From Sphingomonas sp. (GTDB lineage Bacteria; Pseudomonadota; Alphaproteobacteria; Sphingomonadales; Sphingomonadaceae), in NCBI GenBank assembly GCA_003248865.1, contig QFPK01000020.1, forward strand, positions 1 to 64,000: DNA of 64,000 nt, written 5' to 3'. A program made the translations under genes and the position numbers. Every line of letters starts with the position of its first letter. Within the stretch, counting starts at the first letter, position 1. Positions 51,782-60,527 of this stretch are shown here, one piece after another. The notes under the pieces are model-generated. The model worked only from the letters and a program-made list of their open reading frames with translations. It was not told the origin of the DNA and ran no database searches.

Positions 51782-52129
51782 GTGACGGCGCGGCTGAAAC
51801 TGAAAGCCCAGATCCTGTCCGGGGACGAAATCGCATTCGGCCCCGGAAAGGCCGACCTGCTGGGCGCCATCGCCACGCACGGCTCCATCTCGGGCGCCGC
51901 GCGGGCGATGGGGCTATCCTATCGCCGCGCCTGGCTGATGGTGGACACCATGAACCGGTTGTTCGCCCAACCCCTGGTGGCAACCAGCCGGGGCGGCCCC
52001 GGCGGCGCAACGCTGACGCCGGAGGGGCACGACACGCTGGCCGCCTATCAGGCGCTCACGGCCGCGCTGGCGCAGACTGCCGAAGGGCCCGGCGCGGCGC
52101 TGCTGTCCCGGCTCAGGGCTTCGGGCTGA
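51782..52129 (+). CDS. ModE-like winged-helix regulator without TOBE domains
   Basis: The 115-residue protein is the LysR-type winged helix of ModE: GKADLLGAIATHGSISGAARAMGLSYRRAWLMVDTMN, then RGGPGGATLTPEG. Full ModE carries two molybdate-binding TOBE domains that are missing here, so ligand sensing is doubtful. It starts at GTG 51782, five bases after the SIMPL stop. Its end overlaps the convergent exported-protein gene by 17 bases. A role in controlling the TonB receptor beyond that gene is speculation. Confidence 0.88.
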   Translation: MTARLKLKAQILSGDEIAFGPGKADLLGAIATHGSISGAARAMGLSYRRAWLMVDTMNRLFAQPLVATSRGGPGGATLTPEGHDTLAAYQALTAALAQTAEGPGAALLSRLRASG

Positions 52130-52640
52130 CCAGCAGCTTTACCGAAGAGCCCGGATTTCCGCTGAGCTGGATCAGATAATCACCGGCGGACAGCGGGAAC
52201 TCCACGGCCTTCTTCAGCGTGGTGCAGGGGGCCATATGGCCGTGCGCCACGGATTTCACGGCCTTGCCGTCGGCCCCGATCACATCGAGCCATGCCGGAT
52301 TGGAGATGGCGACCCGCCAGTTTCCAGCAGTGGGAATCCGCACTTTCAGCAGCCCGGCGTGGGCGTTTGCGGGCGTCCGGGCCTGTTCAGGCGCCAGCAC
52401 GGGCGTGATGGCCGGCAACAGCGTCACCTCTGCTGCCTTGTTGGGCTCGATACGGGTCGCGGCCTTGCCGCTGGCGCCCGCTGTGACGGCGGCGGCCGGC
52501 TGCCCCCAGGCAGCGAAGGCGGGCGGCAGGTTCGCGTCCGATATCGTCTTGCAGGCGTCCGTTTCGGCCTGTGCAGGCAGCTGCCATACCAGCGTCGTCG
52601 CCAGCACCATGCTGGAAATCCATAACCTTTGCCGTCCCAT
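52113..52640 (-). CDS. Exported protein of unknown function
   Basis: The 175-residue protein has a signal peptide (MGRQRLWISSMVLATTLVWQLPAQA) and a mostly beta region ending in GDYLIQLSGNPGSSVKLLVS, resembling a bacterial pre-peptidase C-type or carbohydrate-binding sandwich. Two cysteines (DACKTI and APCTTLKK) may pair. I do not recognise a named family. CAAAGGAG is best spaced for ATG 52640. It is divergent from the TonB receptor gene and only 63 bases from it, so the two may share control. Confidence 0.7.
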   Translation of the reverse strand: MGRQRLWISSMVLATTLVWQLPAQAETDACKTISDANLPPAFAAWGQPAAAVTAGASGKAATRIEPNKAAEVTLLPAITPVLAPEQARTPANAHAGLLKVRIPTAGNWRVAISNPAWLDVIGADGKAVKSVAHGHMAPCTTLKKAVEFPLSAGDYLIQLSGNPGSSVKLLVSPKP

Positions 52641-52703
52641 TGCCATCTCCTTTGACCCCGATATATCCGGCCATATACAACCAACCCAAACGGGGGATAG
52701 CCT

Positions 52704-54794
52704 TTGATCTCGCCCAACGCCGCCCGTGCTGCAATCCTCCTTCTCTGGCCTTCGGCCGTGTGGGCACAGCAATCCGCTTCCAGCTTCGATCTGGGTACCA
52801 TCACCGTCACGGGCACCCGCCCGGACGGACTCTCCATCGGTTCGGGCGCGCTGACATCCGAGGCGATCCTGGCGTTCGAGCGACCCACGCTGGACGATGC
52901 GGCCAGCCTGATCCCGGGGGTGACGGCGGGCAACAGCGGCGGCTCCCGCAACGAGCGGCTGCTATTCGTGCGTGGCTTCGATCGATTCCAGGTGCCGCTG
53001 TCTGTCGATGGCATCCGCATCTATCTGCCGGCGGACAACCGGCTGGACTTCGGCCGCTTCCTTACGGGCGACATCGCCGAAATCCAGGTCGCGAAGGGCT
53101 ATGTCCCGGTGGTGGACGGCCCCGGCGCGATGGGCGGCGCCGTCAACCTCGTTACCCGCACGCCTGGCAAGGAGATCGAGGCCGAGGCCCGCGCCACTCT
53201 CAGCTTCGACCGCAAGTTCGACAAAAGCGGTTATTCGCTGTTCGGTTATGCGGGCACACGGCAGGACCGCTGGTATGCGCAGGTTTCGGGCACGCGAACC
53301 GAGCGCGACTTCTTCACACTCTCCCACCGCTTCACGCCCACGGCCAATCAGGCAGCCGGGCGACGCGATCTGTCCGACACGCAGGACTGGCGGGTGAATG
53401 CCCGCATCGGCTTCACGCCGTCCGAAGGGCAGGAAGTGGCGCTGAGCTACACGAAGCAGGAAGGCGCCAAGAACGCCCCCATCGAAACCACCGTGCCGCT
53501 GCCCGTGCAACGCTACTGGTCATGGCCGGAGTGGAATATCGAGACGATCGCGCTGCATCTGAAGACCCCGCTGGGCGACAAGGCGCGGCTGACAGGCAAG
53601 GCCTATCGCAGCCGCTTCGACAATCTGCTGCGTTCGTTCGACAGCCGCAGCCAGAGCAGCCAGACCCTGGGGCGCTCCTTCAACAGCTGGTATGATGACG
53701 AGGCGCTGGGCGGCTCGCTGAAACTGGACGTGGATCTGACGGCCTCGCAGGGGCTGACCATTGCCGCCCATGTTCGGCAGGACGAGCATGTGGAATGGCA
53801 GCAGAGCTTCCCGTCCGGCTTCACCGAACCGAAGCAAACATCCCGTGAGACAACCTGGAGCCTGGCCGCCGAGCATCGCATTGCGCTGGCGCCCACCCTC
53901 GCCTTTCGCTGGGGTGCCAGCCTGGACTGGCGCGACCTGCATCAGGCGCAGGACTATGGCACACCGCCGGGTGGCGGCGCGTCGCGCGTGTTCGACTATG
54001 AACGGCAGAATGGCGACGCCTGGAATGCGCAGGGGCAAATCGAGTGGACCCCCGACGATGCCAGGCGCCTTGCGCTCAGCGTTTCGTCCCGCGCCCGATT
54101 CCCGTCGCTGTTCGAGCGCTTCTCGTCCCGCTTCGGCGGCGCGACCTCCAATCCGGGGCTGAAGGCGGAACGGGCGACACAGGCAGAGTTGTCAGGCAGC
54201 CTCGCACAGGGCCCGTTCACGCTGGAAGCCGCCGCCTATGTTGCCCGCGTCAGCGATGCGATCTTCGCAGTGCCAGCGCTTTATTATCCTTGCACCGGCT
54301 CCACCACGCCGCCACCCGCCCCCGTGCCCGGCTGTGAAGCGCAGGCTGTTTCCCAAAGCCGGAATGTGGGCAGCGGCACCTATTGGGGCGCAGACGGTGC
54401 AATCACCGCCGCGATCACCGCAACGCTGAAGGCTGGCGCCAGCCTGAGCTTCGTGGAACGCGACATCGAAGACCCCAACGTCCCGGCCTTCCGCCCCACC
54501 GGTGTGCCCAGCTTCTCCGGCTTCCTCTGGGCAGACTGGCAGCCGATTCCGCAACTCTCCGTGTTACCAAGCGTGGATTTCGCCACCGACCGCTGGCTGG
54601 TGAACACGGCCGGCACCAACTGGCGCCGCGATGGTGGGCATGCGCTGGCCAACCTGCGTATCGCCTGGCGCCCCCGCGACGGGCTGGAACTGGCGGCCGG
54701 CGCGCGTAACCTGTTCGACACGAACTATGAACTGGCCGAGGGTTTTCCCGAGCAGGGGCGGAACTTCACACTGTCGCTGCTGATGCGGTACTGA
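52704..54794 (+). CDS. TonB-dependent outer-membrane receptor
   Basis: The 696-residue protein has a signal peptide (AAILLLWPSAVWA), the TonB box region LGTITVTGTR, a plug domain (SGGSRNERLLFVRGFDR, DIAEIQVAKGYVPVVDGPGAMGGAVNLVTRTPG) and a 22-strand barrel ending in FTLSLLMRY with the terminal aromatic residue. It starts at TTG 52704 after GGGGGATAG. Ligand cannot be deduced. Neighbouring ModE-like regulator and exported protein suggest a metal or oxyanion system, but this is weak. Composite repeat locus 4 lies 12 bases past the stop. Confidence 0.9.
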   Translation: MISPNAARAAILLLWPSAVWAQQSASSFDLGTITVTGTRPDGLSIGSGALTSEAILAFERPTLDDAASLIPGVTAGNSGGSRNERLLFVRGFDRFQVPLSVDGIRIYLPADNRLDFGRFLTGDIAEIQVAKGYVPVVDGPGAMGGAVNLVTRTPGKEIEAEARATLSFDRKFDKSGYSLFGYAGTRQDRWYAQVSGTRTERDFFTLSHRFTPTANQAAGRRDLSDTQDWRVNARIGFTPSEGQEVALSYTKQEGAKNAPIETTVPLPVQRYWSWPEWNIETIALHLKTPLGDKARLTGKAYRSRFDNLLRSFDSRSQSSQTLGRSFNSWYDDEALGGSLKLDVDLTASQGLTIAAHVRQDEHVEWQQSFPSGFTEPKQTSRETTWSLAAEHRIALAPTLAFRWGASLDWRDLHQAQDYGTPPGGGASRVFDYERQNGDAWNAQGQIEWTPDDARRLALSVSSRARFPSLFERFSSRFGGATSNPGLKAERATQAELSGSLAQGPFTLEAAAYVARVSDAIFAVPALYYPCTGSTTPPPAPVPGCEAQAVSQSRNVGSGTYWGADGAITAAITATLKAGASLSFVERDIEDPNVPAFRPTGVPSFSGFLWADWQPIPQLSVLPSVDFATDRWLVNTAGTNWRRDGGHALANLRIAWRPRDGLELAAGARNLFDTNYELAEGFPEQGRNFTLSLLMRY

Positions 54795-54805
54795 CGGGCT
54801 GTTGT

Positions 54806-55080
54806 TGCCTCCGGCGGGCAGGGACATGATGTCCCTGCACCCTCGACATTGGCGTTGTGCACTAACCACCAATTCGGGTGCGTGAAGAAATTCGATTGCC
54901 TGCGGCGCAACGCAGCCCCCGGGGTCAAGCCCGGGGTGACCAGAAGAGAGTATGGGTGCACCCACCCGAAGCGCCGCAGGCAATCAAACCTCAACCGTCA
55001 GCACAACCTCGACGATCACCCCAAACTCAGTGGGTGCAGGGAAGTCACTTCCCTGCCGGGGTGAAGGGGCAGAGCCCTTC
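54806..55080. repeat. Composite intergenic repeat, locus 4 (A - C' - short core - C - B)
   Basis: Module A (54806-54855, hairpin CAGGGACAT/ATGTCCCTG), C' (54894-54908), a core with CCCGGGGTCAAGCCCGGGG, C (54969-54983) and B (55029-55080, hairpin CAGGGAAGT/ACTTCCCTG). The REP-like pair of loci 1 and 3 is replaced by a different hairpin. It fills the gap between convergent TonB receptor and phaZ genes. Confidence 0.83.
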
Positions 55081-55089
55081 TTCCCCTTG

Positions 55090-56325
55090 TCAGGCCATCG
55101 CGAGCACCAGATTGCGCACCTGCGGATAGACCTGGCTTTCCCATTTGGAGCCCGAGAAGATGCCGTAATGGCCGACGCCGGGTTGCAGATGGTGGCGTTT
55201 CAGGTGCGGGCGCAGGCTGGTGCAGAGCATATGGGCCGCCGCCGTCTGGCCGACGGAGCAGATATCGTCACGCTCGCCTTCCACCGTGAGGAGGGCGGTG
55301 CGCTGGATGGCGGACGGGTCGACGAGGCGGCCGCGGTGGGTGAGTTCGCCCTTGGCCAGCAGCGCGCGCTGGAACACGAACTCCACCGTTTCCAGATAAT
55401 ATTCCGCCGACATGTCGAGCACCGCGAAATATTCGTCGTAGAAGTCCTTGATCTTGCAGGCGGGTTCGTCCTCACCGTCTGCCAGATGCTGGTAGAGCTT
55501 GCGGTACTGGGCGAAGTGGCGATCAAGGTTCATCGCCATGAAGGCGGTGAGCTGGAGGAAGCCCGGATAGACCCGGCGGCCGCGCCCGGCGTAGCGCATC
55601 GGCACGCGGGAAATCAGCTTTTCCTCGAACCATTCGATGGGGTTGTCGGTGGCCAGCTGGTTGACGACGGTGGGGGCGATGCGGGTGTCCACGGGGCCGC
55701 CCATCAGCGTCATGGTGCGGGGCTGGGCCGGATCCTTATCCTGCGCCATCACGGCGACGGCGGCGAAGGCGGGCACGCAGGGCTGGCAAACGGAGAGCAG
55801 GTTGCTGCGCGGACCCAGGAACTGCAGGAAGCGGATCACATAATCCACATAATCCTCGAACCCGAAGCGGCCGGCGGACATCGGCACGTCGCGGGCGTTC
55901 TTCCAGTCGGTGATGTAGACGTCATGATCGATCAGCAGCGTCTGCACGGTGGAACGCAGCAGGGTGGCGAAATGGCCCGACAGTGGGGCGACCACCAGCA
56001 TCTTCGGCTGGGGTGCCTCCACGCCTTCCTTCACGAAGTGCAGCAGGTTGCCGAAGGGCAGATCCAGCACAACCTCTTCCCGGACAGTGGCGAGCGCGTT
56101 GCCCGCTTTCACCGGGCGGATGTTGTAGGGCGGTCGATCATGCGTGACCTTCGCGCCCTGATAGACATCGGCCACCGCGAACAGGCGGCGGGCATAATCC
56201 TCATGGGGGGCGTCGCCCAGGAAGGATGAACCCAGCATCGCGTCCCGCCAGGCCAGCATCGAGCTGGCCGCAAAGCGCGACGGGGCCATCATATCCGTCC
56301 ATGCCTGGAATGCGCTGTACAGCAA
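55090..56325 (-). CDS. phaZ: Intracellular polyhydroxyalkanoate depolymerase
   Basis: The 411-residue alpha/beta hydrolase breaks down stored poly-3-hydroxybutyrate. The nucleophile is the cysteine of LLSVCQPCVPAFAAV rather than serine, as in the intracellular PhaZ class, and VGHYGIFSG carries the catalytic histidine. TTG 56325 (LYSAFQAWTDMMAPSRF) with AGGGGA upstream matches the family start; a longer frame to 56475 would overlap the divergent promoter. No PHA synthase or phasin is in this window. Confidence 0.92.
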   Translation of the reverse strand: MLYSAFQAWTDMMAPSRFAASSMLAWRDAMLGSSFLGDAPHEDYARRLFAVADVYQGAKVTHDRPPYNIRPVKAGNALATVREEVVLDLPFGNLLHFVKEGVEAPQPKMLVVAPLSGHFATLLRSTVQTLLIDHDVYITDWKNARDVPMSAGRFGFEDYVDYVIRFLQFLGPRSNLLSVCQPCVPAFAAVAVMAQDKDPAQPRTMTLMGGPVDTRIAPTVVNQLATDNPIEWFEEKLISRVPMRYAGRGRRVYPGFLQLTAFMAMNLDRHFAQYRKLYQHLADGEDEPACKIKDFYDEYFAVLDMSAEYYLETVEFVFQRALLAKGELTHRGRLVDPSAIQRTALLTVEGERDDICSVGQTAAAHMLCTSLRPHLKRHHLQPGVGHYGIFSGSKWESQVYPQVRNLVLAMA

Positions 56326-56443
56326 AAGTCCCCTTTCAGGTGGGTTCCAAGCGATTCGGCTTCTCTCGCCGGGGAATATGTGCATAAATTGCTGCGTTGC
56401 ACCATGCGCAATTATGCAATCGGTGTGGGCAACAGGGGTGGAT

Positions 56444-57097
56444 ATGTCCAAGGCGGAACTGACGATCTCCAGCAAGACCTATTCAGCCTGGTCGCTGAGG
56501 GGTTTCCTGCTGTGCCGGCTGGCGGGCCTTGATGTGGAACTGGTGGCGGTGCCCAACGATGCCAGCAACCGCGCCGAGCTGCTGCTGCTGTCCCCCTCGG
56601 TGCTGGTGCCGCGCCTGACCATCGGCAAGCTGAGCGTGTGGGACACGCTGGCGATCGCGGAAACGCTGAACGAGATGTTCCCCGACGCGCAGATGTTCCC
56701 GAAGGAGGCTGCGGCGCGGGCGTTGTGCCGGTCCATCTCCGGCGAGATCCATTCGGGTTTTTCCAACCTGCGCTCTGCCCTGCCGATGAACCTGAAGGTG
56801 CGGCACGAAAGCTTCCCGATCTTTTCCGGCGCCAAGCCCGACATCGAGCGGATCGAGGCGATCTGGGCGGAGTGCCTGGAGCGGTTCAAGGGCCCGTTCC
56901 TGTTTGGCAAAAAGCCGACCGTGGCGGATGCGATGTACGCCCCCGTGACCCAGCGCTTCCTCACCTATGCCGTGCCGATGCCGGCGGAAATTGTGGCCTA
57001 TTGCGAAGCGGTGACCGCCTGGGCGCCGATGGTGGAATGGATCGCGGAAGCCAAAGCCGAGCCGGAAGAGATCGAAGAACTGGATGTGGAGTTCTGA
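56444..57097 (+). CDS. Glutathione S-transferase family protein
   Basis: The 217-residue protein has a thioredoxin-fold N-terminal half (LTISSKTYSAWSLRGFLLCRLAG, SVLVPRLTIGKLSVWDTLAIAETL) and an all-helical C-terminal half (GPFLFGKKPTVADAMYAPVTQRF). The S-W-S/Y start resembles plant-type zeta or tau-like bacterial GSTs. Start ATG 56444 follows GGGGTGG. It diverges from phaZ. Substrate unknown. Confidence 0.9.
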   Translation: MSKAELTISSKTYSAWSLRGFLLCRLAGLDVELVAVPNDASNRAELLLLSPSVLVPRLTIGKLSVWDTLAIAETLNEMFPDAQMFPKEAAARALCRSISGEIHSGFSNLRSALPMNLKVRHESFPIFSGAKPDIERIEAIWAECLERFKGPFLFGKKPTVADAMYAPVTQRFLTYAVPMPAEIVAYCEAVTAWAPMVEWIAEAKAEPEEIEELDVEF

Positions 57098-57167
57098 TCC
57101 GGAATTTCCGATTTCGGTTATGGCGGTGTTTGTCCCCAAATGCACTGATAGACAGAAAATCTGAATT

Positions 57168-57272
57168 GCGCCGCAGGCAATTGGATATCTTCACGCACGC
57201 TTAGGCCGGAGGAGAAGGCGCGACGAGAATTTCGTGGGTGCAGGGACATCATGTCCCTGCCCGCCGGAGGCA
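57168..57272. repeat. Partial composite repeat (C - A)
   Basis: Module C (GCGCCGCAGGCAATT, 57168-57182) is followed by module A (about 57235-57272, hairpin CAGGGACAT/ATGTCCCTG) and an A-run, between the convergent GST and sirtuin genes. Modules C', core and B are missing. Confidence 0.75.
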
Positions 57273-57287
57273 AAAAAACATTGTGCC

Positions 57288-57989
57288 CTAACCCAGCAAC
57301 TCCGCCACCAGCCGCAGCACCAGAACCCCCGCCCGGCCCAGCCGGCTTTCATGGAACCGGTTGCTGGTCATGGACGCGTCCAGGTTCAGTTCCAGGCAGC
57401 GAGCCCCGGCGTGACGGGCGAGATCGACGAAACCGGCTGCCGGATAGACGTTGCCCGAGGTTCCGATGGAGATGAACAGGTCGCAGCCCATGAGGGCGTC
57501 TTCGATGGTCTCCATATGATAGGGCATTTCGCCGAACCAGACGATGTCGGGCCGCATATGGCCGCTCAGCGTGCAGGCCGGGCAGGCCGGGCTGTCGAGC
57601 AGCGGGCCCTCCCATGGATGGCGGCGGTCGCAGGCGGTGCACCAGGCGGATTTCAGCTCGCCATGCATGTGCAGCATGCGGGTCGATCCGGCGCGGTCGT
57701 GCAGATCGTCCACATTTTGGGTCACCAGCAGCAGCTCGCCCGGCCATTCCGCATCCAGCCGCGCAAGGGCGAGGTGCGCGGCGTTGGGCTGCACCGTGGC
57801 AAGCGCGGCACGGCGGGCATCATAGAAGCGCTGCACCAGCACGGGGTCGCGCCGGAACGCCTGCGGGGTCGCCACATCCTCGACCCGATGACCCTCCCAC
57901 AGGCCGTCCGGCCCGCGGAAGGTTGGCACCCCGGATTCGGCCGAGATCCCGGCGCCGGTCAGGATGACGATGCTGCGAAATTCAGCCAT
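57288..57989 (-). CDS. cobB: Sirtuin NAD-dependent protein deacylase (class III, CobB/SIRT5-like)
   Basis: The 233-residue enzyme removes acyl groups from lysines using NAD. GAGISAESGVPTFRG, TQNVDDLHDRAG, HMHGEL and zinc cysteines in WCTACDRR and PACPACTLSG are all present. YDAR in RFYDARRAAL matches the tyrosine-x-x-arginine pair that binds succinyl or malonyl lysine in SIRT5 and CobB, so desuccinylase activity is likely. ATG 57989 is used; a TTG ten codons upstream is less supported. Confidence 0.93.
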   Translation of the reverse strand: MAEFRSIVILTGAGISAESGVPTFRGPDGLWEGHRVEDVATPQAFRRDPVLVQRFYDARRAALATVQPNAAHLALARLDAEWPGELLLVTQNVDDLHDRAGSTRMLHMHGELKSAWCTACDRRHPWEGPLLDSPACPACTLSGHMRPDIVWFGEMPYHMETIEDALMGCDLFISIGTSGNVYPAAGFVDLARHAGARCLELNLDASMTSNRFHESRLGRAGVLVLRLVAELLG

Positions 57990-58040
57990 CAACACGCCGC
58001 CGAGAGAGAATATGCACAAACAAACGTCAGCACGGTGGGT

Positions 58041-58397
58041 TCAGCTTTTGTCACGGCTGGTCTCGGCACGAACGCTCTCGATCAGAACATCGTAAATCCT
58101 GTTCATGAAATTCTTGGCGTCAATCGGGCGGCTAAAATAGATGTCGATCGCAAAGCTGTCGTCCAGCGCCAGTCGAATATCCTCCACAGCGCCTTCCGAC
58201 ATATTCCAGTCCCGCCATTCTTTCAGAAGAGATCGCCGGTATTCCAAAGGACCACTTTTCGTGGTGGCAACGATGGCTTTCTCCAATGAGCCATAGATGA
58301 CATCATAATCCTGGTTGAAGTGGCATGCCATGAGGTTCGACAGCTTAGGCCATCGCTGCTCTGCATTCTTGCGTCGTTCCTGCCTATTGCGGGCCAT
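58041..58397 (-). CDS. CdiI-like contact-dependent inhibition immunity protein, orphan
   Basis: The 118-residue protein has LMACHFNQDYDVIYGSLEKAI, close to the YFHQDWD-type core of small immunity proteins from contact-dependent inhibition and other polymorphic-toxin systems, and a charged N-terminus. It binds a matching toxin in known cases. No CdiA, CdiB or toxin gene is nearby, so the target is unknown. The DNA is AT-rich against its neighbours, suggesting transfer. It lies seven bases from the amidohydrolase stop on the same strand. Confidence 0.6.
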   Translation of the reverse strand: MARNRQERRKNAEQRWPKLSNLMACHFNQDYDVIYGSLEKAIVATTKSGPLEYRRSLLKEWRDWNMSEGAVEDIRLALDDSFAIDIYFSRPIDAKNFMNRIYDVLIESVRAETSRDKS

Positions 58398-58404
58398 CGG
58401 CGTG

Positions 58405-60417
58405 TCAGTTCACTGGCTTGAAGCCCGCGCCGCTCACGGCCGGCGCTGCCGCAAACGGCTTGATCCCCAGCGCCGCATAGGCCTGTTCGGGGAAATAGAC
58501 GGTGCCGTCCTTCACCACCATGGAGATCGCCTTGATCGCCTTGATGTCCGCGACCGGATCGCCGGGCAGCAGCATGAAATCCGCCATCTTGCCGGGCTTC
58601 ACATCGCCGTAATCGGCTCCGCGCTTCAGATGGACGGAGGAGTCCAGCGTGGCGCGCTTCAGCACCTGCGCGTTGGAGAGGAAGCTGGTGTAGAGTTCCA
58701 GCTCGCGATGATACCAGAAGCTGCCGCCCATGTCGGTGCCGGGCACGATCAGCACGCCACCGTCGTTCAGCTTCTTCATCACGGCCAGCGTGGTGTCGAA
58801 GGCGGCGGAATAGGCGCGGTCATCTTCCGGCGTGGCGATATCCAGCATCGGCTGCTTCAGGTCGCGCTGAATGCCGATGGGCATGTGCGGAGCCCAGTCG
58901 ACGGCGCCCGGCGGCAGCTGGCCTTTCCGCCCGCGCGTCGCGGTTTCCATGATGATGAGGGTGGGATCATGCGCGATGTGCTTCGAGATCATCAGGTTGA
59001 TGGTCTTCTGCGCGGCCGGGCTGTTGATGTCATAGTCCGCGAAGCGCTTCAGCGCGGTGATGCGCAGGAGCGTCCGGGTGTCGTCGCCGGGTTGCAGCAC
59101 CCAGTTCAGCATCAGCTGGTTGGAGTGGGTGATCTCGTCATACCCGGCTTCGATCATGGCATCGGTGGTGGTGAAGGCGGGCACATGCCCGGCCACTTGC
59201 AGGCCCAGCGCATGGGCTTCCTTCACCATGGCGGGCACCCAGTCCGGGTTGATGCTGGTGTAGATCTTGATCTGGTGGAACACGCCTGCCTTGGCGGCGT
59301 TGCGCACGGCCTGAACCGCGTCTGCCTCGTTGTCGACCACCACGGTCGCCTGTGCGTTTGTCTTGCTCTTGCCCTCGATGAAGGCGGAGCGGACGACGCG
59401 GGGGCCGGCGAGTTCGCCCGATTCGATGCGCCCGACCAGCTTGTCGAGCACGGGATCGTCATTGCCCATGTCGCGCACGGTGGTGATGCCCGCCACCAGA
59501 TTCATCAGCGCGTCGGACTGGCCGAGGTGGGCGTGCATTTCGTTGAAGCCTGCCAGGATGGTGCCGCCGGCGCCGTTCACCACTGTCTCGCCGGGCCTGG
59601 TGACGGCGGGCCCCTCGATCGCCGCGATGCGGTTGCCCTTCACCAGCACGGAGGCCGGCGCGGAGAGCGCCAGTTTCGCCGGATCGAAGATGCGCACATT
59701 GGTGATGCGCAAATTGCCGGCGGGCTTCTTCGCCAGTTCGCGCACCGTGTCTGTCAGGCGCTTCGTGTCCCATTCGGCGACCATCGCGCGTAGCCGCGCC
59801 TCCTCGCCTTCCAGCCCCTGCCGCACCAGAATGAATTCCGGAGTCGCGAAGGCCACCAGCCGCTTGTTCGAATCGAGGAAGATGGTCTGCCGGTCTAGAT
59901 CGATGCCGGACAGCGTATAGGCCGTGGTGGAAACTGTCCCCATCTGAACCGGCGCCAGCGCCTCCAGCTTCAGCTCCCCGCCCGGCAGCGCGGGCAGCTT
60001 GCCGCCGGCCTTGTCCAGCGCGCGGGCGTAAAGCCCCAGCGCGAAGGGGCTGGCCCCTTGCGCGACATAGAGGGAGGGAACGGTCACATCGGCCGAACCG
60101 GGGCCGGTGGCGTCCGTCCAGCTGGCCCGCTTGCCGTCCGTCGTGAAGCTTTCGTCGATCTTGCTGCCGAAGGTGGTGCTGCCCGTCACTGTCCAGCGGG
60201 TCGGCAGCCCGGCCGAATCCACCGTCACGCTTTCGTTGACGGTGGGGCCGCGGCCGTTGTTCTTGTAATCATAGACGATGCTGGTGGTGCCATTCGCCTC
60301 GTCAGCGACCAGCGTGCCCACGGTGCGCCCGCTGAACAGGACCGAATAGCGCTCCTCCGCGGCAAGCAGCGGAGAGGCGATGGCGAGGGCGGCGACGAAG
60401 CCGAGGATATGTTTCAT
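58405..60417 (-). CDS. Exported amidohydrolase-family metal-dependent hydrolase
   Basis: The 670-residue protein has a signal peptide (MKHILGFVAALAIASPLLA), a beta-rich N-terminal region of about 270 residues and an amidohydrolase TIM barrel. Metal ligands are visible: HxH in EMHAHLG, the IKIYTSINPDW lysine that may be carbamylated, histidines in VAGHVP and ITHSN, and aspartate in PGTDMGG. The domain pair recalls imidazolonepropionase-like and prolidase-like periplasmic amidohydrolases. Substrate is unknown. ATG 60417 is preferred over an upstream start. It diverges from dapB. Confidence 0.88.
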   Translation of the reverse strand: MKHILGFVAALAIASPLLAAEERYSVLFSGRTVGTLVADEANGTTSIVYDYKNNGRGPTVNESVTVDSAGLPTRWTVTGSTTFGSKIDESFTTDGKRASWTDATGPGSADVTVPSLYVAQGASPFALGLYARALDKAGGKLPALPGGELKLEALAPVQMGTVSTTAYTLSGIDLDRQTIFLDSNKRLVAFATPEFILVRQGLEGEEARLRAMVAEWDTKRLTDTVRELAKKPAGNLRITNVRIFDPAKLALSAPASVLVKGNRIAAIEGPAVTRPGETVVNGAGGTILAGFNEMHAHLGQSDALMNLVAGITTVRDMGNDDPVLDKLVGRIESGELAGPRVVRSAFIEGKSKTNAQATVVVDNEADAVQAVRNAAKAGVFHQIKIYTSINPDWVPAMVKEAHALGLQVAGHVPAFTTTDAMIEAGYDEITHSNQLMLNWVLQPGDDTRTLLRITALKRFADYDINSPAAQKTINLMISKHIAHDPTLIIMETATRGRKGQLPPGAVDWAPHMPIGIQRDLKQPMLDIATPEDDRAYSAAFDTTLAVMKKLNDGGVLIVPGTDMGGSFWYHRELELYTSFLSNAQVLKRATLDSSVHLKRGADYGDVKPGKMADFMLLPGDPVADIKAIKAISMVVKDGTVYFPEQAYAALGIKPFAAAPAVSGAGFKPVN

Positions 60418-60527
60418 GGCTTGTCTTTCAGCACGGCGCGGAATCACGGGCAAGCCTTGCTTCGCACCACATCTGCTTGCCAAGACGAAGCCGTTGCCGC
60501 ACCTGTGACCCTTCAAGGAGAGGACAG

